The notes under the pieces were generated by a model. That model saw only the letters and a program-made list of their open reading frames with translations. It had not been told where the DNA came from and made no database searches. From positions 103,281,010 to 103,345,009 of the forward strand of contig NC_071393.1 of NCBI RefSeq assembly GCF_022682495.2: a stretch of DNA of 64,000 bases, written 5' to 3'. The stretch is from Desmodus rotundus. Taxonomy: Eukaryota; Chordata; Mammalia; Chiroptera; Phyllostomidae. Shown here piece by piece: positions 43,067-56,444 of the stretch. The position numbers were made by a program, and so were the translations under genes. The stretch's first letter is position 1. Each line of letters begins with the position of its first letter.

Positions 43067-43292
43067 TACAAGAAGATTTTATTCATTTATTTTCAGAGAG
43101 AAGGGAAGGGAGGGAGAAAGAGAGGGAGAGAAACATTGATGTGAGAGAGAAACATCAGTTGGCTGCCTCTCACACACCCCCAACCAGGGAGCTGGCCCAA
43201 AACCCAGGCATGTGCCTTGACTGGGAATTGAACCAGTGACCTTTCAGTTCACAGACCAATGCGCAATCCACTGAGCCACACCAGCTAGGGCA
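43067..43292 (-). mobile_element. Ves-type SINE
   Basis: The minus-strand head GCCCTAGCTGGTGTGGCTCA and the T-rich plus-strand tail at 43067-43100 are clear. Similar flanks (TGAATTCTTTTTT at 43054-43066 and TGGATTCTTTTTA from 43293) suggest the duplication. It is inserted next to an L1-like 3' fragment. Confidence 0.92.
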
Positions 43293-43299
43293 TGGATTC

Positions 43300-43500
43300 T
43301 TTTTAAAAATTACTTTATTGTTTGAATTATCATAGAGTTAAATTGACCTTTTTTGGTGCACAGCTCTGTGAATTTTTAAACATATGTATAGATTCATGTA
43401 ACCACCACCACAATTGGGATGCTCTGAACTCTTAACATCAGACACCTCCACCTTTTAACAACCATGCCACTGAAATCCATTCTGTAATGTAATCCCTCAG
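43300..43500 (-). mobile_element. old L1 3' end-like fragment
   Basis: The plus strand shows TATTGTTTGAATTATCATAG, GTGCACAGCTCTGTGAATTT and ATGTAACCACCACCACAATT. This resembles the reverse complement of old mammalian L1 3' ends. Divergence is high and the limits are uncertain. Confidence 0.5.
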
Positions 43501-46500
43501 GGAGTTTGTATCCAGCAAAACACATACTGGGATATATTTACTGAAAAAAAAGTAAAGTAATAAATATTTGTCTAAAATAAATAAAGTGCTTTACTCAAGA
43601 TATTCTAAAAAGATCCAAGTTACTGAATTGGACTCACTGTGTTCAAATTAATTTTATACAATTTCTTGTTATCACAACAGCTGTCACTATTAACAGACAA
43701 TGACATATGCATATATACATGTCAATATGAATACCAATTTTCCACAGTTTTGAAGACTTCATAGTATCTCAACAAGGTTTAAAAAATTTTTTAATGTAAT
43801 CTAAATTATGATGTGGATTTACAATCAGATTATAACTTAGAGTGTTTTTACCCATTTACCTGCAGCAGAATCTACCCTGATTATGTTTTTTTAATTGTAT
43901 TCTTTCTGAAAAAGTTGCTTAGGACAGTTTGCAGAAAATATGATATCTACCCCAACCTATTAGAACAAAACAAACTCCTTACCATGCCAAATTTATATAC
44001 CCTAAAAATACTACTCTCATGATAAAAGCAATGGATTTGAGGATTCTACCCATATTTTTATGGTTGAATTGGATCCACAAAAAGTTTTGGTCCTTCTGAC
44101 TTGCATAAACTTTCTAAGAGGAATTAGTACTACATGCAGAGTCTTTTTGGTGGGCGTGATGAGTCAGGTATTTTAGGGACACTGCAATGGCTACCTGTTT
44201 GTAGATATACAGCATGATAATATTTTGCTATAAGCCCAGTTTGTGTATAAACAGAGAACTAATAATAGTGGTAAGATAGTGTTGAGTTTGGCTATGTTAT
44301 TTCTACAGAGAGAAGAAAATGAGTGTTTGTAATTTTTAGGTAGCTAAGTTGGAAAAGTCAAGGAGTGTGCCCCACTAATCAGAGTCAACGCTCTGAATAG
44401 AATTCTGTCAAGCATGCCCCTTTTTTCTCTCTCTTCTTCAGAAAGGGAGGTTGTTATGAAATAGTAGACATAATAGGGTTAAAAATACCCGGAAATTTAG
44501 TATGTGGTGCCAGAGAAAATATCACAATAGTCAAATGTAATGAGGTTGGATTGTATGTATTCCTCCAATTTTTTATTTCCTTTCAAAGCTATTATTTCAC
44601 CCTTACTGATAACCTCTCTTCAGTTAAAATAAAAATTACCATTAATGTTCACTCACTTTTTGCAGGTTTTGAACATTTTTTTAATCCCACAAGCTATTTT
44701 ACCTTACACAATAGATGTGGTCTTAGCCAATCATCTTCATTGTTGAAAACATCCACTGGCTTTTTAACAATTATATGACATCCATTGTGTTCTATTTTCT
44801 TTCTATGGCAGTAAATGCCCTGTAAAGCACTCCAACTAGTAAGGTACCCAAGGTATCGCTTTCATAAAGCTACGCTAGCTGTCTCTAATTCAATTATTCA
44901 ACTCAAAGGCTTTCTTCGATGCTGCAAAATTGTCCCGATACTTCCCCATTTCAGATGTTAACTGAGCTATTTGTGGTTGCTGGGGCTGTAAAGTGTGTCT
45001 TTATCTATTTTGCTTATCTTTTAAGACCATTTTACTTGTCATGAAGAAATATGTTCAGATTTTTTAAAAGTTCTTAAGAATGGCCATAGGAACTATAGGT
45101 AATTGCCATTTGTACAAGTGTAAAGAAGGAATGAGCATCTTGGGGAGAAAAGGTCAGCATCTTTACCCAGAAAGAAAGCCAGGATGGTAAAACTCAAACT
45201 TTTTACCGCCCACAGCTCTGCTTCTTATTGTTGGCCGGCTTCCACCCCCTTATCTCTGGGGTAAGTCTTATTTGGGTCATTTGATTATTTATTTATTATC
45301 TCTAGAGGGAGGGTAGGATAGCAGTACCTGAACTCCAAATACACTCAAAATGCAATAAAGGTCAGCAGATAGAGAGGATTAAACCCCTCTACATTTTGTA
45401 GTTATTGTTATATTTATTTTTTGAAAACCCATCCAGCTTTGCCCCACAATTTTATCCTGGGAAAAAGTAGAAATGATATTGGACACATCATCAGAAGAAA
45501 GTCAGTAGTTCTTTACCACTATCTAGTCATGATTCATTTCTTCTCCTGTATAATAAAAATTCGGAGTTTGTGATAGTTTTCTTTTTCTTTCTGAATTTTT
45601 AGGTATGGAAATAACAGATGCCAAAATCTCTCTCATAGGTTGATTCTACAGTGACTGAAATGACTAATCATTTAGCGGGCATGATTTTATCTTTCTCTCT
45701 AATCCCTCAAGGTTGGTGGTTGTAACTCTTAGTCTGGCTACACTGCTGGTAAGGTTTTGAACAGTAGAACACTGGTACACCCACCACAATCAACCTGCAT
45801 TGCTACTCATTGATCTAGCAAACTACCACACAGTGGTTTTTCACAGACTGCATTAGCTAGAAATTCACTAATTGCAACATTATTTTTGGTAAAAAAATAA
45901 TATGTTAACAGGGTGTTAATCAGATATTGGTGCTGCTCAGAGAGCCCCGTGGTTCAAAGAGCTGGTATTTTGTGGTCACAGGCCGTTTTCTGACTGAAAA
46001 GAAACAATGCAGAAAAACCTACATGTATGTTAAGGAAGGCCCCTGAGGAAGGAAGAGCAGGCTGCGTCTATCCTGAGAGGGGCTGCTCTCTGTCCTTCTG
46101 AAAGATCACTGCTCAAGGAGTCGTCTAACCTGTTCTCGAGGTTATCTAAATACACGGATCTTTTCATCCCTACTTCACAGAGCCAACACACTTCTCTCTC
46201 ACCCAGGTGTCATGGGCATATGTCAAGTGGCACCTTGGACATTGAGTAGAACAGGAGTAGATAAGCTGGTGAAAGAGCTGGGACTTCCTGAAGAGATTTA
46301 TCAGATTTATTTAATTTCCACCAATCAGACTGAGATATGCAAAAACACGTTCAGAGAAAGGCCTGGCAGTGAGGAGGAGCAGAGTCTGGTGTGACTAGAA
46401 CATCATCAGTAAAGAAACTCCTGCAAGAAAAATAAGTGAAAAAGAGAAAAAGAAGGAAAAATGGAAATTCGTTGAGTTCTACTAACCCAACGAATCCTTT

Positions 46501-46739
46501 TTCTCCAGAAGAGTAAGTGGGTTTAAATATATGGACTCTATTTAATATATATTAATTAATATTATAATTACACATTCAACAGAAGCCCGAAACACTATGA
46601 GAACAAAAGAAACGGTGAGCACTCTATCTACTCATGCATAAATAGTAGGTGGAGGTAAATCTTCAAGACTGAAGATCTATAGTTCATAGATTTTTTTTCT
46701 TATGTGAATTATAAAATGTTAATTCAGGTATGGGAGTTC
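43501..46739. other. AT-rich intergenic, no gene seen
   Basis: AT-rich with short frames only. No young SINE between 43.3 and 49.7 kb. Old repeats too decayed to name may be present. Confidence 0.55.
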
Positions 46740-47660
46740 ATACATGGTTTTATTCCTTCCTTGAGCAAATGCCTACTAAGCACCCACAGTGAGTGAGAAG
46801 TTATTGGGGCTAAACGGAGGTGCAACCCACGGGAATACACAGAGAAGCAAAAGCAACAATGACTTGCTCCATCATTCAGGGCCCTGGCAAGGAATAGGGC
46901 ACTCGGGTGTGGTGATTGAGGGGAGTTTGATGAAGGGTGAGGGAACCCTTGAGGGATGGTGAAGCACCATGGGACTAGCAACACTGGGGAGCCATTACCA
47001 CCCTTAAATCTGAAGGGACGACAGGAAGAAGCAGTTCCTGGAACCCAGAGCAAGCTGTTAACTGTGACTGTGGCTGCAGCGGTGGGAGAGAGCAACCTGA
47101 CAGGGGCCGTGGCCTTCAGGACAGGGATGCTGACACACTGCATCCCAGCAAGGAGGGGACTGGACAACAAATACCACACATTGCCTCCCACCCCTCTGAC
47201 TTCCTGCCGGTGACTATCATTGATTAAACTCAACCCCAAACCAGAGAACAAGGGAGCCCATTGACATAAGCCATGAAGGTCAACATCCCAGTATACAGAA
47301 CAGGGTAGAGAAGGGTACAGGATAGTTCTAGAGGGGGAAGCAAAGTACCCAGGACACTGACCTTGAGATGTACACGCAAAGAAAGTTAACCACATAAGGC
47401 AACAATACAAAAGGTGCCACAAGATAAATGATACGTGGTATAGACAGTGAGTCCTGGGCGGGGGTTGTGGTATAACTCAGGGAAGGCTCCTAGAAAGAGA
47501 AGGAATACTTCTGTGGTTGGGCCTCTAAGAATGGGTTAAGATTAGGAGGGCAGAGAGGAATGTGGAGGTTGGGGTATTACTGAGGGAATAAAGGCACGGA
47601 AATAGGAATAAACGGCATGACTGAGAGACTGTATCCAACCAGCTAACGCACAGAACAGGC
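46740..47660. repeat. probable ancient interspersed repeat sequence, family not named
   Basis: Segments such as GGGAGCCCATTGACATAAGC and GAACAGGGTAGAGAAGGGTA look like a degraded multicopy repeat. The 232-codon open frame on the minus strand (46724-47422) has no recognised domain. Its reading frame follows this repeat-like sequence, so I do not call it a gene. Confidence 0.35.
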
Positions 47661-48169
47661 AGGAGCTGTTACGTAAATGCCAGGGACTTTCCATGAGAAT
47701 GGTGATTCACTTCCGCATCTGAAAAATTTCCATGTTTTTACTGGATGCCTCGTACTTTGCAAAGATACTTTGAAGATAGGATATCTGGCCCCAATAACCT
47801 TGTACTTTTGCTCGCCATGAAACAGTTAACTAGTTAGCTGCAAAACAGACAAAAATGCCAAAGTGATTGGTAATTGAGGTTCAAAAAAGGAGTGGTTCAG
47901 AATGTGTAACTCCTGAAGTGTGTTCACTCATTTTAAAAATACATTCTACAAACATTTTTGAAGCGTCTACCACATGCCAGACACTGAAACACAATCCCTC
48001 GAGGTATACTCTTCCAAAACATACCCGAATGAATCTACAACAGGCGCTCACTGAATGAGCCAATGGGTGAGACAAATGACTTAAGTAATTAAAACGAAGT
48101 GGTTGTTATGCATTTCTATAGCATCTGCAAACAGTGCTTAAGATGTCATTTACACTGATTTCCAAAATC

Positions 48170-48315
48170 TAATAATAGTGCAGACTCACTCTGAAGGCAG
48201 GGGCCTGGTCTGTCTCGGTCGCTGAAATAATCCTGGCCCCTAGCACAGAGTCTGGTACAGAGCCACAGCACCACCTACACTCGCCGAGTAAATGCTGGGA
48301 GAAACGAATAAGTGA
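48170..48315 (+). repeat. L2 LINE 3' end relic
   Basis: AAGGCAGGGGCCTGGTCTGT, CCTAGCACAGAGTCTGGTAC and GAGTAAATGCTGGGAG follow the L2 3' end pattern in forward orientation. Confidence 0.6.
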
Positions 48316-48379
48316 TGCGTACTTGAAGCAAGTATTTTTATAGTAAGGTTGCTTGGGGTGATGACATTCTTTGGGGAGA

Positions 48380-49500
48380 TTTCTAGGGGGGGATGCAGTT
48401 AGCATTACAGCACATTAAAGAGTTCTTCAGATTTTTAACGACTACTCCTTGTAAGTGCGTCTTAACTTTTCCTCACTTTAATTCCCTGTGCAGTTGTTTA
48501 AATAGCTCTAGACACGAAGAGGGGAAGCCAGTGCTGCCTGAGGATGCAGGGCTGCGTCTCCCCCCAGGGACCAGGTGTGTCGACCTGTGGTTGGCCTCCG
48601 AGCCACTTCCGCTTTCACTGTGTTCCTTTCTTCGAGAGCTTTAACGTTTTCTCCTACAGCCATAAAGCGCATGTTAAGTCATTCTCAGGGGCTCCCCATA
48701 AACACCAAATGAGAAGTGCAGCTGCCAGTACAACTATCCACCTGTGAGGAATAGATTACTACTTTAATTTGTAATCTGAGTTACATTCATTTTAGAGAAG
48801 GGAGGATTGGGGTGTGCACCCTCTTCCCATGCCCCACTTACTCAACGAGGAGTGTTCCTTTCGTCCCCCTTCTCCAGGGCAGCTTTACCCCCCTGGCTTA
48901 CTAATTGTGTTATATGAGGCTGAATTTCGAGATCTAAGTTCAAACAGGTCTTACGGCCTGTGTGGAAACTGAAAGATGAGATTAATATTGTCAGATGATG
49001 ATGAATATGTGGTAGTTTTACCTTTACATCAGGCAGGCCTCCTTAGTGTGTTACATTTACATAACCAGATTTCTCGCCTAATCAGCTGTCAGTTTAACAA
49101 TTCCTGCCTCTGTGAGAATGAGACAGGGGACCCGCAGCTTGCAGGTGTCTCTAGGTTCTGGGCATGCCCACTGCTCTGTGTGCCACATCCTGGTGTTTGT
49201 ATTTAGGAAGAAATAGAAAAGGATTGTTAGGGCCGAGGGCACCCTGCTGACCAGAAGGCAGCATTTGTGATGAGGGGGTTCTCAGAATCTTGTGGCTGAG
49301 ATAGGATGAATTCTTTTCACTTGAACAAAAGGTTATTTATAATGAAAACCTTAACCCATACACTCTAAGACATACTCCAGTATAAAGAAGGTGAAGGCGG
49401 TCTGAAGCATATGGATGAAAAAATGTTTTCAGCACATGTGCTGGGAATGGAATTATGCATCTGCTACTTTCAGTTCTGAGTGTTTGTTTCAATTTGTGAA
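48380..49500. other. intergenic, repeat-free stretch
   Basis: Unique-looking sequence of balanced composition, particularly 48890-49150. No gene found. It could contain a conserved regulatory element. Confidence 0.4.
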
Positions 49501-49539
49501 ATTCTTTTTTGTTTTATGTATTTACTTTGAGTTTATAAA

Positions 49540-49683
49540 AATATTTTTTATTGTTGTTCAAGTACAGTTGTCTCCATTTTCATCCCACAAACCACCCCCA
49601 CCCCAGCCAACCCCACCTCCCACCCTCGATCCTACCCCCTTGGTTTTGTCCATATGTCCTTTATACATGTTCCTTGACAACCC
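49540..49683 (-). mobile_element. L1 3' UTR fragment
   Basis: Read on the minus strand it ends GGAGACAACTGTACTTGAAC followed by AACAATAAAAAATA, a common end of bat L1 elements. A C-rich plus-strand stretch (CCACCCCCACCCCAGCC) corresponds to the G-rich L1 3' UTR. It is truncated at 49683, where a SINE is inserted. Confidence 0.75.
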
Positions 49684-49692
49684 TTTGTTTTA

Positions 49693-49896
49693 TTTATTTT
49701 TATTTTTAGAGAGAGGGGAAGGGAGAGAGGGAGAGAAACACCAACGTGTAAGAGATAAATCAATTGGTTGCCTCTCACACGCCCCCAACTGGGGACCTGG
49801 CCTGCCACCCAGGCATGTGCCCTGACCAGGAATTGAACTGATGACCTTTCAGCTGGCAGGGCAGCGCTCAATCCACTAACGCACACCAGCCGGGCT
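49693..49896 (-). mobile_element. Ves-type SINE inserted at an L1 3' end
   Basis: The minus-strand head GCCCGGCTGGTGTGCGTTAG, core and A-rich tail are present. TTTGTTTTA occurs at 49684-49692 and 49901-49909 as the target-site duplication. It lies directly beside the L1 3' UTR fragment at 49540-49683. Confidence 0.92.
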
Positions 49897-50569
49897 CTTT
49901 TTTGTTTTAAAGATACCCCCCGCCCCCTGCTAAATCTACCTAGGTATCAATACACAGATGTCTCAACATTACAACATTTGGTTTCTAGTTGTATAATATT
50001 CTAAGCTAGATTATTTTTTTTTACTGCAGACTATGAAATTAAACTGGCACACTTAGTTTTCCCCCATAATTACTATTGTGGATGTTATATAAAATAAAAG
50101 CAAATGGTTTTAACATAGTCGACACCATTGTAGTATTTCAATTTGAAGAAAAAAAACCATTGTTTTGCCTTTAAAAGTTTGTACAGAAACAAAAATAAAT
50201 CTGCTTTGGGCTGAAGTATGAGGCTTTCAGTTGACAAGTATAATTTGAAATTATTTAAACATTTAAAAAATGTCTTCTAAACCTGAAAATTAAAATTAAT
50301 AAACAATAAAATTAATTATGTTTTTGTTATTTCTCATAAACGTTACCAAAAGTAAGAAACATAGTCTGATTTTTAAACTATTATTGAGTAAACCTTAAGT
50401 ACTTTAGCAAAAAGGAAAGAAAAGAAAAAAAACTTGACCTGATCATATGATTTCAACATTTTTGTCTGTTTTTTGACTTCAACCTTTTAAATTACTAGTT
50501 TATAATAAACTGAAATTAAAAATTTAGAATAATTATCTTAACACTCATGTCTAACTTATGTAAGGTTGG

Positions 50570-50970
50570 GGTAAGCAGGACCACAGTGAGGAGTAGACAG
50601 ACCCAGACACGTAACGGCTCCACACAATGGAATTTTATTTCTTGCCCATGTCAGAATCCTGGGAAGATGAACAGACTGGTCAATGGCTCTCCTCCATGCT
50701 TAGTCAGGGTACTGGGTTGGCAGAGGCTCTGCCATCTTCATAGTGTGGCTTCTGGAATCACCATGGTTCTCCCTATCACAGCCAGCTAGAAGGGAGAAAG
50801 AGTAAGAGGAGAGGGAGTAGGAGGGCAGAACTACGGCTGGGCCTAGAAGTGGTACAGGTGACTCTGTTTCCGCTCCATTGGCTAGCACTCAGTCACAGCT
50901 ACCTAACTGTAAATGGAGTCCAGCTCTCTGCCTAAGAAAAAGGGAATGCAAACTTTGGTAACTAGACAGG
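50570..50970. repeat. probable ancient interspersed repeat, family not named
   Basis: The text pattern (TTTTATTTCTTGCCCATGTC, GGTGGCTCTCC-like blocks, CCATTGGCTAGCACTCAGTC, ATGGAGTCCAGCTCTCTGCC) is familiar from many mammalian genomes as an old interspersed repeat. I cannot assign its family without a library search. Confidence 0.45.
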
Positions 50971-50974
50971 ATCC

Positions 50975-51060
50975 ACAGTCTAATACCCTGCCAGCCTAGC
51001 AGAGTATGTGATGCATAGCGGGCCCTCCATTAATATTTGCTGGACTGAGTATGTGTATAT
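50975..51060 (+). repeat. L2 LINE 3' end relic
   Basis: GTGATGCATAGCGGGCCCTC then CATTAATATTTGCTGGACTG looks like the terminal L2 segment, forward orientation. Confidence 0.4.
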
Positions 51061-51180
51061 TACCTTGCAAATACTACACGAGTCATATAGTTCTATAATG
51101 TAGCAATAAGATAATCATGATATTTCCTATTTTGTTACTGTGACTTGGAAATTACTTGAGTAGTTACTTGTATCCCAATT

Positions 51181-51396
51181 ATTTATTTTTTTAAAGATTT
51201 TATTTATTTATTTTTAGAGAGAGGGGAAGGGAGGGAAAAAGAGAGGGAGAGAAACATTAATGTGTGGTTGCCTCTCATGCATCCGCTACTGGGGACCTGG
51301 CCCACAACCCAGGCATGTGCCCTGAGTGGGAATCAAACCCGTGACCCTCAGGTTCGCAGGCCAGCACTCAATCCACTGAACCACACCAGCCAGGGC
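51181..51396 (-). mobile_element. Ves-type SINE with clear target-site duplication
   Basis: The minus-strand head GCCCTGGCTGGTGTGGTTCA is clear. TGTATCCCAATT is perfectly duplicated at 51169-51180 and 51397-51408. It is a full-length young insertion. Confidence 0.95.
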
Positions 51397-51408
51397 TGTA
51401 TCCCAATT

Positions 51409-54400
51409 CTTTACAAAAAAAATTAAAGAGACCTCAGTGTGGTAAGGTAAATGAACTAATAAATATTATTCTGTGATTCCACATAGTCTTCATAATTAAA
51501 ATGTCACATTTGTTTAGTAAAGCTTATCACTAAAGGTAGCCATGTTTTTGCTTTTTTAAATAAGTGATATAACAAATATATTTGAGCACACTGATATTGA
51601 CTTGGCTGAAGTACTTTCTTAGGATAAATTCATAGAAATGAAAATATTGGATCAAAAGGAATAAACAATTGCATGATTTTTGCAACGTATTTTACGGTAT
51701 GGGCAGAAAGGAGCGCAGAGCTCAGTGAGGCGGCAGCGTCATCAACCTGAATGGTATTGGAAACATGCTTTACTACCTAAAACGTGTAAAATAGTGTAAC
51801 TGTTTCCATTTATATTTCTTTGATTGTTCATGACATTTGTTTCGTACTTTCGCCCTCACTTGGAAGTACTGCTAGTTAGATAGGATGACTGGTTGAGCGC
51901 TGTCATTAAACATGCTCCTTAAAAATGAGACATGCATTAAAGACTTCATGAAAATACCAATCCAGGGCTCCTTAATCTGCGGATGGGGGTTTCATAACCA
52001 TCTACAGGTAAAGTGACAGGGACACTCCTGGAATTGCGGGCAGGATGCTGTGGAGAGGCGCTCACACACATTTTTCAGAATATGGAGTACATAATCTTTC
52101 TTTGTCAGATTCTTCTCCTTCCATTATACACCTTTCCATCAGCAGCAGGAGGCTTGGTTCTGTCAGAAAAAATACGTTAACTTCTGGCTTAATTTTACTC
52201 TAGGGCTCCAGTTTCCATTGGATGCTAGTGATCCATCAGAGGTACCTGCTTTCTGGGTTTAAAAAGCAGAATCAAAGGCTAGTTTAGTGGAAGTTTCTCT
52301 TTTAATTGTATATTATTAAGAGTCCAACATTCTATGACAGACAGACATTGGCTGTATGTTACTAATATTTCTAAGCTTTAGAAACTTTGAACAAAAGTTT
52401 CAACAATAATGTGTTGTTATTTTTGAAGGATAGTTCAAACTTCAAAAGGCACAGAAAGTAAATAGTGGGAAAAGTAAGAACAATAGTACCATTGAGAGAA
52501 AGCCCTGGGCTCATGGTAAGTTTTAGAAGTAAACTGAACTCATAGCTGAAGGCAAAAGTAAAGCAGAGGCAGAAGCACAAGTGACACGGGAGAAAGATGA
52601 GCACTTTGGTCCTATACTTCTAAGAAGTTAGGAAGGAAGTGATTGTGTAGTGATCTCAACTCCGAGTAGACATACATCCCTTAGAATGCCAGCTCTGTGG
52701 TGGCGGGAGTCTTCCAGATCATTGATGTATTCCCAGCTCTTAGAGCTGTGTCCATGCTAGTGATGGGCATTCAATGACTATTTACTGAAAAAAAATTAGT
52801 AAGGCAAATAAAAGCCAAGTGGGAAACCATATACCTTGAATTCTTATTGGAAAGGAGGCAAAAGAAAACTGATGCAAGATGGTACAGCAACCACTAACTG
52901 GTGACTGCTGTAACAAGTATATCGGGCACTGATGGTGTGTAAGGCACTATGCTGGGCACCACAGAAGTTACAAGGGGCTCACAGTCTTCTAAGATTAGCG
53001 GCTGCACCAAAAGGAACCTTGGAGGGAGAGGAGAAATTTTACCTCTCCATAATTTCCAATGTCACCTTGCCTTCAAATAAGTACTTTCTGAAAAGGAAAA
53101 TGAATTTTTATTAACCTAAAGTATAAATAAAAGCATCTTTAGAAAATACTGCTTTTTTATGGACTTTAAAAGTACAATCAAAATAAAAACAGTTAATATT
53201 CAATAAGGATTCATGATAAGTCCCTTATACTTTTCTCCTCCCACCCTGGCTACCCCTCCTATATAGAATTCTGGAACTGCCATTGCATAAAACAAAACAA
53301 TGAGGTGGATAATTATTATACAAAGTAGAAAATGTCAGAGGCCCTGAGAAATGTATGGGTAAAGTGTCACAAGGGTTTGGAAGAAGGAATGATCACTACT
53401 TCTATTAGTCAATGTCCCTGTTTGCAAATAATAGAGACTGGCAGTGGGAGATTTTACAAGAGATCTCGTTCATGACCAGGCTGTGTAGTCCTTCGAAAAA
53501 TCAAGATTGGCCGAAGAAACCAACAGTGGCAAGGACTGGAGCAGGGCAGCTACAGAGGTCCATGAGCAGAAATAAGGGGTGGTTCCGGGGACAAGAGCTC
53601 CCGCCATTTTCCGTGCTCACCTCACTCGAGAATCAAACTGCAGAGAATCAGCTGGAAGGAGAGAGACCCAGGAAGTAGCTCTAATTAGAATGGCCCATCT
53701 CCATTTCCTCATCAGGAAGGGTGGGGCATTTTGAGTTACACAGTTCCATCGAGATTGCATGCATCCCCAAAGTAAAATCAATGGGTTCCTTCTAGAAGAA
53801 TGGTGAATGAATGATGCCAGGCCAAAAAAAACCAAAAAAAAAGCCTCAGGTCTCAGGTGTTCGCCATGTTTCACTGAGCTCAGGGTAGGAGGGTCAGGCA
53901 GGTTTTCATGAGAGAGTTGGCCTTAGAAAATGAGCAGCATTTGCATATGTAGCATGGGGAAAAGAGGTTTGGAGGCAAGAGATTACAGTATGAACAGAGG
54001 CACAGAAAATGGACCACAGAACAGGGCCTGTCCCTCAGAGGTACATTGGGAAGAGAAGATGGTTCCATTTGGATAGAGTGTAGGGTAAGAACATACCACA
54101 AAGAATGCCAGCCTAAGGAGTTTGTATTTTCTTCTGTAAGCACCAGATGCATGGGACCCCCCCACAAAAAAACCCAGAATTTATTTATTAAAAACTGTGT
54201 ATGCAAACAATAAACATTTTAAGCTTTGTGGCCATACAGTTTGTTTTATTAACTACTCAACTCTGGGACAAAGAAGCTACCAACAATATTTGAATGAATG
54301 AATGTGGCTGTATTCCAATACAACATTATTTATGCACACTGAAATTTGAACCTCATGTAATTTTCACATGCCATAAAACCTTCCCTTGATTTTTGTCTAC

Positions 54401-54540
54401 CATTTAAAAATGTAGAAGCCATTCTTAGCTCCCAGACCATAAACAAACAGACAAACAACAGGCAGTGGACTGGATTTCATACCTGCTAACAATGTCATTG
54501 GCTACTGGTACAACTTTAGAAATCAGGATCAACATTTTCT
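51409..54540. other. intergenic, old repeats only
   Basis: Apart from an L2 tail I recognise nothing definite. Open frames here are short and overlap on both strands. Confidence 0.55.
52685..52800 (+). repeat. L2 LINE 3' end relic
   Basis: GCCAGCTCTGTGGTGGCGGG, ATTCCCAGCTCTTAGAGCTG and GGGCATTCAATGACTATTTA resemble the L2 3' end consensus in forward orientation. Confidence 0.55.
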
Positions 54541-54760
54541 TTTTTAAAAAAATTATTTATTAGAGGGAGGAGAAGGGAAGAAGAAAGAGAGGGAGAGAAA
54601 CATCGACGTGGGAGAGAAATATTGATCTGTTGCCTCTCCTATTCACCCCATTTGGGGGACTGAACCCAAAACCCAGGCATGTGCCCTGACTGGGAATCGA
54701 ACCAGCTACCCTTAGGTTTGCAGGCAGGCATCCAATCCACTGAGCCACACCAGCCAGAGC
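54541..54760 (-). mobile_element. Ves-type SINE
   Basis: The minus-strand head GCTCTGGCTGGTGTGGCTCA is followed by the core with GGTTCGATTCCCAGTCAGGG, and a purine/A-rich tail in TTTTTTAAAA. The duplication is unclear. Confidence 0.92.
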
Positions 54761-56059
54761 ACTATACAGAAATCATTTTATTGTTTCATCAAAGAAAGGG
54801 AGTCATTCTGAATATTTTTAATGATTAAAGTTAAATATAGAAATCAGTCATTCTGTTGGTGGCTTCTTTTCCAGGGCTTTTATTTTATTAGTTTCCATAA
54901 GATCATAAATTCATTCAATAAATATTTTTGAAACCTTATGTGCCAGGTATTTTTTTAGGGCAAGTAAAAACTCTTATTTCCTACCCTCCTAGTGACTTTA
55001 TTCCCTGTTGAAGACATAACATTAGAACATGTAGTAAAAACTTCTGAAAGCATGGGGAATGAGGGTGGGGAGCCATAGTTGTTAAAATACGAAGTGAGGG
55101 ATGGTTGGAAGTAGTCCAGCCCTTCAAAATCTCCATTCGCCCTACAAATTCACACCCCTTTAAACACAGACTCCAAATAACAGCCTGTTTACTATGCAAA
55201 TATAGTTTCAAGGATAGTCCCTTAGCTCCCTTTTCCAAAAGATTGCTATCCTTACACCTGTCCTTTCCAGAAATTCTAGACCACTCCCGGTGTGGGATTT
55301 GGACTAACCCTCCTTGCAGCCCTCCTGATGGGAAGGATAACAGTGGATTCCGATATGAGAGCCTACCTGCATGTGTCAGTGTCTTTCCCAAGTAGTATTT
55401 TTAAAAAAGAAAGAAAACCGAGCGGGTAAACACTAAGCACTCCACCTGGCATGACTTCAGAATGCTTGTGATTAAGATATTCCGCTTATTGTTAGTCAAA
55501 GATCTAGGCCTGCCTTGCTCCACATAAATAGAAGCTCTGTTTCTGCGCCGCCTGCGCGCATCCTCTTACATGTCCTTAGGGTGCTAGAACAGCAGGGCTT
55601 CTCTAAATGGTTCTTAGGCTCGAAGAACATGAAAAGAAGCAGCGAAGGGCTCCTGAAAGCATTTACATTGACGGGTAATATGTATCGACAGTACATTTTT
55701 CTTTTTCTTGCTGTAAAGTGAAAGCCTTTGTGCGCTGCTTTCCGTTGTTAGCACCAAGGGTAATTGAGGCGGTGGCAGCGTGGCCAGCAGCAGGAGTTGG
55801 CTGAAATTAATTAAGTGAGGCGGTTTGGGCCACACCATCCTCACTCCTCGACCACTCCCTTGTGCTTTAACTGGCTGGAATTCAAGGGGGCATGGAAGGG
55901 GTTTAGGGGAAGAGTGATGCGGCCCTGCTAAGTAGAAAGAACCAGAAGCGTTCATTTGGGGTTCAGTCACCTGTCAGGCGATTGGAGAGCAGGCTAGAGA
56001 TAAAAAAAAGAAAAAGAAAAAGGTTTTATTTTCTATAGCATGAATCAAAGCAATTAAGT
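54761..56059. other. intergenic, no gene seen
   Basis: The stretch 55430-55830 is free of recognised repeats and contains GTGATTAAG, CTTATTGTTAG (SOX-like) and AAATTAATTAAG. It is a possible regulatory element. Open frames of 136 codons and shorter have no family match. Confidence 0.45.
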
Positions 56060-56290
56060 CCCAGCAACACTTTTTGAGCCCCTGATAGATACCAGACTCT
56101 GTTCTGTTTCAATATTATTTTATTTGATTCCTACAATAACTCTCTGTGGCAGTACTCTGATTACTTCCATTTCACAGCTGTGGAACTGAGGCTGGGAGAG
56201 GTTAAGGCTTTCAGCGGCGGGCCCAGGATTCTATCCTTGGCTGTTGGACCCCAGAGCCACCCACTCTGCTATATGCCTTAGAGAATAGCT
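56060..56290 (-). repeat. MIR relic
   Basis: The plus strand has GAGCCCCTGATAGATACCAG, TTTCACAGCTGTGGAACTGA and GGCTGGGAGAGGTTAAGGCT, the reversed MIR core with its CAG-type spacer. Confidence 0.75.
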
Positions 56291-56444
56291 GAACTCCCGC
56301 TTGTCATTTTCTTTTAGATTTACATCTCAGGTTTTGCTACAGGTGATGGGCGTAGATTTGCATTTTCTAATGGAAGAGGGAATGAAGTTAAATTATAAAC
56401 AAGACAATGCTTGAAAAGGATGATGTTAAAAAATACTGTGAAAA

